In this document: positions 52,783 to 57,348 of the stretch, piece by piece
How positions within the stretch are numbered: position 1 is the stretch's first letter
How the letters are laid out: each line of letters begins with the position of its first letter
Assembly (NCBI RefSeq): GCF_003946445.1
Contig: NZ_RHOF01000024.1
Coordinates: 1 to 57,348, forward strand
Direction: 5' to 3'
Source: Loigolactobacillus jiayinensis
GTDB lineage: Bacteria > Bacillota > Bacilli > Lactobacillales > Lactobacillaceae
DNA: 57,348 nucleotides
The notes under the pieces: generated by a model
Database searches by the model: none
Told to the model about the DNA's origin: nothing
The model's input: only the letters and a program-made list of their open reading frames with translations
Made by a program: the position numbers and the translations under genes

Positions 52783-53174
52783 TTGCTCGCCTCCCGCTTA
52801 GTCAAATGAATTAGATCAAGGCGACTAGCACGTAAACCAAGATAAGCACCGATAACGCCGCCAATCAGGCTTAACAGTGCATAGCCTGTGGCCAACAAAT
52901 AGGCATGGGCTTGGTATAATTGCATGATCTCTAATATGTAAGAAGAAAAAGTGGTAAAGGCACCCACAAAGCCAGTCCCGATACCCAGCGTTAACTGCGC
53001 CGGGAAACCGTCGATTTGAGCCAAAGTATTGGTCAAAAAAACCAATAAAAAACTACCAATCAAGTTGATCAAAAAAGTGGCCAGCGGTAAATGACCAAAA
53101 ACAACGAATTGGTCAACACCATAGCGGGCCATACCGCCAAAAATGGCAAATAAGCCAATTAAAAGTTCATCCAT
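52779..53174 (-). CDS. crcB: Fluoride channel subunit CrcB/Fluc (first of pair)
   Basis: Fluoride channel half of 131 residues with four helices. Signature GTGFVGAFTTFSSYILE is near residue 66. GGGAGGGG precedes the ATG. It overlaps the second crcB by 4 nt. The 5' region has a TATAGT -10-like sequence (minus strand, near 53218) but no fluoride riboswitch; the only one in the locus lies downstream, before the DUF190-like gene. Confidence 0.94.
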   Translation of the reverse strand: MDELLIGLFAIFGGMARYGVDQFVVFGHLPLATFLINLIGSFLLVFLTNTLAQIDGFPAQLTLGIGTGFVGAFTTFSSYILEIMQLYQAHAYLLATGYALLSLIGGVIGAYLGLRASRLDLIHLTKREASK

Positions 53175-53432
53175 GTTAACCCCTCCCGTAAAGTTACAAA
53201 TTAATGTGAAAACTATAATGTAAGCACTAGTTTATCACTAAAATTTAATTTTGTGTAGCGGTACTTTAGCACGAAAAGCTAGATATTGCCCAAATATTTC
53301 ATGAAAGTAGCGTCAAATCAGTAAGACTATTTTAATAGTGACCAACCTTGCGTTATACTAAAATATGTCGCAAAATTACTTTTACTGTTAGCGCCTAACT
53401 AAAGCTAGCGCGACTATAATGGAGGCTGCAAC

Positions 53433-53495
53433 ATGTTAAACAATCGTTTATTTCATTGGTTGATCATGCGTATTGAAAATCCTTTTTCGCTATAA
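53433..53495 (+). CDS. Possible 20-codon ORF before the MFS gene
   Basis: ATG 53433 follows GGAGG (53421-53425) by 7 nt. The 20-residue product begins MLNNRLFHW and has a hydrophobic core (LFHWLIM). It lies 50 nt upstream of the MFS start. A TATAAT sits directly in front of the GGAGG, which argues against a transcript starting there. Could be a leader peptide or chance. Confidence 0.3.
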   Translation: MLNNRLFHWLIMRIENPFSL

Positions 53496-53527
53496 TTAGA
53501 ATTTTGAAATTGTTGGTAAATTCTAAT
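53495..53527. promoter_or_regulatory. Inverted repeat before the MFS gene
   Basis: ATTAGAATTT - 13 nt - AAATTCTAAT, perfect 10-bp arms, ending 10 nt before the ribosome binding site AAGGG. Possible operator or leader hairpin; half-site shared with the livJ leader palindrome. Confidence 0.5.
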
Positions 53528-53545
53528 TGAAAAGAAGGGTTAATT

Positions 53546-54733
53546 TTGAATTCAGAAAAAGAATTATCAGGTAAAACTGTTTTATTAATGGCAATCGCCG
53601 CTGGGGTTATTGTGGCCAATCTAAATTATATTCAGCCGATCGAAGGCTTAATTGCGGCTAGTTTTCAAGTATCTAAGGCAACGGTTGGTGTAGTTGCAAT
53701 GTTAACGCAGCTGGGTTATGCATTTGGTTTGTTACTGATCGTGCCCTTAGGGGATATTTTCAATCGCTATCACTTAATACAAGTTATGTCTGCCTTATCG
53801 ATCATTGCCTTATTGGTTGCTTTTTGGGCGCCGACTGTAACGATTTTCGGTATCGCTTCGTTGTTAATTGGGATTACTTCGGTTGCACCGCAGATCATTA
53901 TTCCCTATGCGGCTTCATTAGCACCAGCGTTGCATCAAGGGAAAGTGCTTGGTAATGTGTTAAGTGGGTTGCTGACTGGGATCTTGTTATCACGTTCAGT
54001 GAGTGGCTTGCTGGGTAGCGTGATGCGTTGGCAATATGTTTATCTCATTGCCGCGGCGGCTGGGATTATTTTATTATTGATTTTGCACCGCTATTTACCC
54101 CGTGATTTGCGGGCCCAGCAGGATCTACGTTATGGGCGGGTGTTGGGCTCATTACCGCGATTATTACGGCAGGAAAAATATTTACAAGGTGCCGCTATTA
54201 ATGGCTTCTGCTTATTCGGCGTTTCCAATGTTTTATGGTCAACCTTGGCTTTTTACTTAGCTGATCAGTATCATTTCGGCAGTAATGTGGCTGGCTTGTT
54301 AGGCTTGCTAGGAATCACTGGGGTGTTGTTTGCTTCAGTTATTGGCCGCTTAGTTGACCGCTATTCACCACGGATAACGATTGGTTTGGGGATTACTTTT
54401 TCTGCCGTCGCTTTTCTGATTTTTGCTAGCTTAGGCCACTTTTTTATTGGCTTAATGGTGGGCATCGTTCTGCTGGATTTAGGAACACAATTTGGTCAGG
54501 TTTCGAATCAAGCCATTGTGCAGTCGTTAAATCGTGAAGCTAGCAGCCGGAATAATTCAATTTTTATGTTCAGCTATTTTCTTGGTGGGGCGCTAGGCAC
54601 GTGGTTTAGCACCTTGGCGTGGAGTCACTTTGGCTGGACTGGCGTTTGTAGCGTAGCGGCACTCTTTTTGGTGATCGCGGTATTAGGTCACTTTATTTTA
54701 CGCGAACCTAAGCAACTGCGGTCAATGCAATAA
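53546..54733 (+). CDS. MFS transporter, 12-TM drug exporter type
   Basis: Major facilitator of 395 residues with twelve helices. TM1 carries GVIVANLNYIQPIEGLIAASFQVSKATVGVVAMLTQLGYAFGLLLIVPLGD, where the loop 2-3 motif is the reduced PLGDIFNRY. The closest recognisable type is the YgaY/sugar-efflux group with an N-Y-Q-P motif in TM1. TTG start with AAGGG 8 nt upstream. Substrate unknown. Confidence 0.88.
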   Translation: MNSEKELSGKTVLLMAIAAGVIVANLNYIQPIEGLIAASFQVSKATVGVVAMLTQLGYAFGLLLIVPLGDIFNRYHLIQVMSALSIIALLVAFWAPTVTIFGIASLLIGITSVAPQIIIPYAASLAPALHQGKVLGNVLSGLLTGILLSRSVSGLLGSVMRWQYVYLIAAAAGIILLLILHRYLPRDLRAQQDLRYGRVLGSLPRLLRQEKYLQGAAINGFCLFGVSNVLWSTLAFYLADQYHFGSNVAGLLGLLGITGVLFASVIGRLVDRYSPRITIGLGITFSAVAFLIFASLGHFFIGLMVGIVLLDLGTQFGQVSNQAIVQSLNREASSRNNSIFMFSYFLGGALGTWFSTLAWSHFGWTGVCSVAALFLVIAVLGHFILREPKQLRSMQ

Positions 54734-54820
54734 ACTAATTTTATTTACACTTGCGAGCGTAAGTGGTATTTTAAATATGTAAACAGCGATGACGTTCGCA
54801 AACTATTACTTAGAGTAATT

Positions 54821-54873
54821 GATGACGTCTACTTAAGGAGAATTTCTCTTTAGGTAGGCGTCTTTTCTTTTTT
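54821..54873 (+). terminator. Terminator after the MFS gene
   Basis: Stem of about 17 bp with G-U pairs (GACGTCTACTTAAGGAGA facing TCTCTTTAGGTAGGCGTC) and a T-rich tail TTTTCTTTTTT. Confidence 0.85.
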
Positions 54874-54919
54874 ATGGGTTTCAAATAAGTGCTGAAATTA
54901 GTTTAGGAGGTGTGATCCA

Positions 54920-57268
54920 TTGAAGCAATCTAAAAGCAATCAGTCTGAAGCGGCTTATACTGGATCGGGGCTAAGTGATCGAGCTGCTCAGCAGTACCAA
55001 ATACAGCACGGCTACAATGAAATTCCGACAACAAGCGAGCAACCGTTAGTTGGGGTTTTGAAGAGAATGTGGGGACCAACGCCGTGGTTATTGGAAGCAG
55101 CAATGATTTTTGAGCTATTGTTAGGCAAAGGCACGCAAGCTTTTTTCGTGTTCGCCTTACTATTATTTTCAGCCGTTGATGGTGAGATTCAAGAGCAACG
55201 CGCCAAAAAAGCTGTCGGCACGTTACAACGGCAACTAAACGTGACGGCCAGGCTATTACGAAATGGGCAATGGCAATTTCAAGCAGCTCGAGTTTTGGTG
55301 CCAGGCGACATTGTCCACGTTCGTGCAGGCGATATTGTGCCAGCTGACCTGGTAATCAGTAGTGGCGCGGTTGAGGTTGATGAAGCGGTACTAACCGGTG
55401 AAAGCAAAACTATTTTAAAAGAAAATGGCGGCACGCTTTATTCTGCAGCAACAGTTGTTCACGGCGAAGCGATAGGGCGCGTTACCCAAACCGGCGTTAA
55501 TAGTGCTTATGGGAAAACCGCCAAATTATCACGGACCGAGACCGCACCTGGGCGTTTGCAGCAACTGTTGTTTAATATTGTGCGCTATTTGGCCTATGTG
55601 GATGTTGTTTTAGCCATTATGCTAGTTATTGCGGCTGTATTTCGTGGGACTGCTTGGCAAGACTTATTGCCCTTTCTAGTCATTTTATTTATTGCCACAA
55701 TTCCGATTTCGATGCCGTCTAGCTTTACGGTTGCCAATTCACTTGAAGCTAAGCACTTAACCCAAGAAAAAGTGTTAGTCACTGGACTAACGGGTATTCA
55801 GGAAGCCGCAAATATGGCGGTTTTATTGATCGATAAAACTGGGACAATTACGGATAATCAGCCAGCAGTTGGTCAAATTAAAGCATTGCAGCATTTCTCA
55901 AAGCAACAAATTTTACGCTTTGCGCTAACCGCAACGGATGAAACGGCTGCCGATTCAGTTAGTGTAGCGGTGACTAACGCAGCGATGACTGAAAAAATAA
56001 CGCCACTTCAGCGCACCGATTTTACTGCATTTGATCCTACAACTAAGACGGCCAAGGCCAGTTATTTAGAAAATGGTCAGCCGCAGCAGGTTATTTTAGG
56101 GTCACCGGATGTTGTTGCGGCAACGGCGACGGTTCCGGCCAACTTTCAGCAGGAACTCACTAGTCTGGCTCGTCATGGTGCGCGCGTTTTGGCAGTAGCT
56201 CTACAAACAACCGAATTACCAGAAATTGTTGGCTTGATCGAATTAGTTGATCAACCGCGGTCTGATGCAGTTGCGGCAATCAAAGCTATTCAAAGCCGTG
56301 GCGTAAGAATTATGCTATTAACAGGTGATACAGCGGTCACGGCACAAGCTGTCGCAACCCAAGTGGGCATTGGCTCACGGATTGGAACGCTGACAGACGC
56401 CCAAACGGACCCACTTGCTTTTGACGGCTTTGCGAATGTTTATCCGCAAGATAAATTAGCTATCGTCAAAAAATTACAAGCATTAGGCCTGGTCGTTGGT
56501 ATGACTGGTGATGGCATTAACGATGCACCAGCATTACAGCGCGCCGATGTTGGTATCGCAGTTGCTAATGCTACGGATATCGCTAAGTCAGCGGCTAAAG
56601 TTGTTTTAACACGTGCAACCCTAGCCGATATCGTCAAAGTGATCGACAGCGGGCACCGTGTCTATCGGCGGATGATGACTTGGACGATTACCAAGTTGTC
56701 ACGGACAGCACAGTTGGCTGCACTGCTGACCTTAGGATTTATCTTTGCTGGCTTTTTCCCAGTTTCATTAAATCTAATTGTTTTTATTGTGATCATGAAT
56801 GATTGTGTGACCCTGACTTTAGGGACGGACCGTGCGTGGCCAACTCGGGTTCCAGAGCGCTGGAATCTAGGCCGACTAGCTAAAATTGCTGGTATTTTTG
56901 CGGTAGCGTGGGTCGTTATTGGCCTAGCCATGTTTTGGTATTATTTAGCCGTCGCGCAATTAAATGCAGGGGAAATTAGCACATTGATGTTTGTTTACTT
57001 GATTTACAGTGCGATGACGACAATCATCATGACGCGAACCCGTGATCATTTTTGGGAATATGCCCCGAGCAAATCAGTGGGTTGGGTGGTGCTACTTGAT
57101 ATTGTTTTGGCGACGATCATGGCCTTGACTGGTTTTGTAACCACTCAAGTTAGTTGGCCCTGGCTGTTAGCAGTGCTGGTCATCGTTGTGCTGGCAACCT
57201 TGATTTTAGATCGAATCAAAATGTGGTACTATCAAAAAACTGAAATTTTAGGAACTGAACAAAAATAG
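54920..57268 (+). CDS. P3A-type P-ATPase, probable proton or cation pump
   Basis: Ion-pumping ATPase of 782 residues. It has an N-terminal cation-ATPase domain (GLSDRAAQQYQIQHGYNEIP), an A-domain with the TGES loop (DEAVLTGESK, about residue 160), TM4 IATIPISMPSSFTVANSLEAK, the phosphorylation site DKTGTIT (Asp about 305), and the hinge MLLTGDTAVTAQ and GMTGDGINDAPAL. The order and the short N-terminus resemble bacterial homologues of plasma-membrane H+-ATPases (P3A). The TM6 region has the acidic MNDCVTLTLGTDRAW. Metal-binding motifs (CPC, HMA) are absent. Proton export for acid tolerance is the likely role, but the ion is not proven. GGAGGTG precedes the TTG start. Confidence 0.9.
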   Translation: MKQSKSNQSEAAYTGSGLSDRAAQQYQIQHGYNEIPTTSEQPLVGVLKRMWGPTPWLLEAAMIFELLLGKGTQAFFVFALLLFSAVDGEIQEQRAKKAVGTLQRQLNVTARLLRNGQWQFQAARVLVPGDIVHVRAGDIVPADLVISSGAVEVDEAVLTGESKTILKENGGTLYSAATVVHGEAIGRVTQTGVNSAYGKTAKLSRTETAPGRLQQLLFNIVRYLAYVDVVLAIMLVIAAVFRGTAWQDLLPFLVILFIATIPISMPSSFTVANSLEAKHLTQEKVLVTGLTGIQEAANMAVLLIDKTGTITDNQPAVGQIKALQHFSKQQILRFALTATDETAADSVSVAVTNAAMTEKITPLQRTDFTAFDPTTKTAKASYLENGQPQQVILGSPDVVAATATVPANFQQELTSLARHGARVLAVALQTTELPEIVGLIELVDQPRSDAVAAIKAIQSRGVRIMLLTGDTAVTAQAVATQVGIGSRIGTLTDAQTDPLAFDGFANVYPQDKLAIVKKLQALGLVVGMTGDGINDAPALQRADVGIAVANATDIAKSAAKVVLTRATLADIVKVIDSGHRVYRRMMTWTITKLSRTAQLAALLTLGFIFAGFFPVSLNLIVFIVIMNDCVTLTLGTDRAWPTRVPERWNLGRLAKIAGIFAVAWVVIGLAMFWYYLAVAQLNAGEISTLMFVYLIYSAMTTIIMTRTRDHFWEYAPSKSVGWVVLLDIVLATIMALTGFVTTQVSWPWLLAVLVIVVLATLILDRIKMWYYQKTEILGTEQK

Positions 57269-57348
57269 TCATAGCTGATAGATGCTTAAGTAAACAGGTA
57301 CAAACAAAAAAATACCCGAATTGTCAACCCAAGTGCAACACTTACTAG
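57269..57348. other. Right edge of the window
   Basis: Eighty bases after the P-ATPase stop with no ORF; an A-run at 57306-57312 may belong to a terminator continuing past the edge. Confidence 0.4.

Noticed and set aside
53175-53260. Fluoride riboswitch upstream of the first crcB
   Set aside because: No AUGG...UUC loop, AACCGC or pseudoknot partner could be found; the only motif is before the DUF190-like gene.

Overview
The window reads as chromosomal DNA of a low-to-moderate GC lactic acid bacterium of the Lactobacillaceae. The evidence is an Apf-type LysM surface protein, glycerol-3-phosphate oxidase (GlpO) in place of a respiratory GlpD, a GlpK carrying the Firmicutes regulatory histidine, cre/CcpA, CIRCE/HrcA and CtsR sites, T-box control, and RNase HI with an N-terminal viroplasmin domain. 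The genus cannot be fixed from sequence alone. I see no transposases, phage genes, CRISPR arrays, rRNA or tRNA genes. It looks like housekeeping and accessory-metabolism chromosome with a high density of RNA regulation.

Layout. 1-5.8 kb: Apf-like cell-surface protein, YitT membrane protein, the potassium importer Kup behind a near-perfect CodY-like box, a DUF308 membrane protein, and a zinc-type CDF exporter whose promoter/operator overlaps its start. 5.9-10.3 kb: glycerol catabolism operon glpK-glpO-glpF (minus strand) under a cre site. 10.3-19 kb: a hairpin-rich gap, a DeoR regulator, galE, a fumarylacetoacetase-family hydrolase, a two-gene operon of unknown function, two tail-to-tail secreted FMN-binding-type proteins, and an aldo/keto reductase. 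19-24.4 kb: a T-box-controlled NhaC-family transporter (best read as tyrosine), Nudix hydrolase, acetyltransferase, and a BCCT osmolyte transporter behind what looks like a c-di-AMP (ydaO-type) riboswitch. 24.4-31.1 kb: DUF454 and CNNM/CorC membrane proteins, a small heat-shock protein with both CtsR and HrcA sites, and a complete opuCABCD osmolyte ABC operon.

31.1-39.6 kb: a roughly 280-nt independently promoted and terminated structured RNA I cannot name, a degenerate Tag-like glycosylase, a MarR/MFS efflux pair with a double palindromic operator, and the livJHMGF branched-chain amino-acid importer with a CBS-ACT sensor protein. 39.9-47.4 kb: RNase HI, LCP cell-wall ligase, thiol peroxidase, a Ser-rich membrane-anchored protein, two TetR regulators, an AI-2E/PerM family protein and an M20 amidohydrolase. 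47.6-57.3 kb: isochorismatase-like hydrolase, an NCS2 purine-type permease with PurBox-like sites, two MFS transporters, a fluoride-resistance locus (two crcB genes plus a DUF190-like gene behind a fluoride riboswitch), and a P3A-type P-ATPase.

How it fits together: ion and osmotic homeostasis is over-represented (Kup, BCCT, OpuC, NhaC, CDF, CNNM, CrcB pair, P-ATPase). Several of these genes are known or likely targets of second-messenger or ion-sensing RNA. The most useful new readings are the fluoride riboswitch on the DUF190-like gene, the unnamed structured RNA before the Tag-like gene, the structured leader of the BCCT gene, and two genes whose best start codon appears to be AUU.
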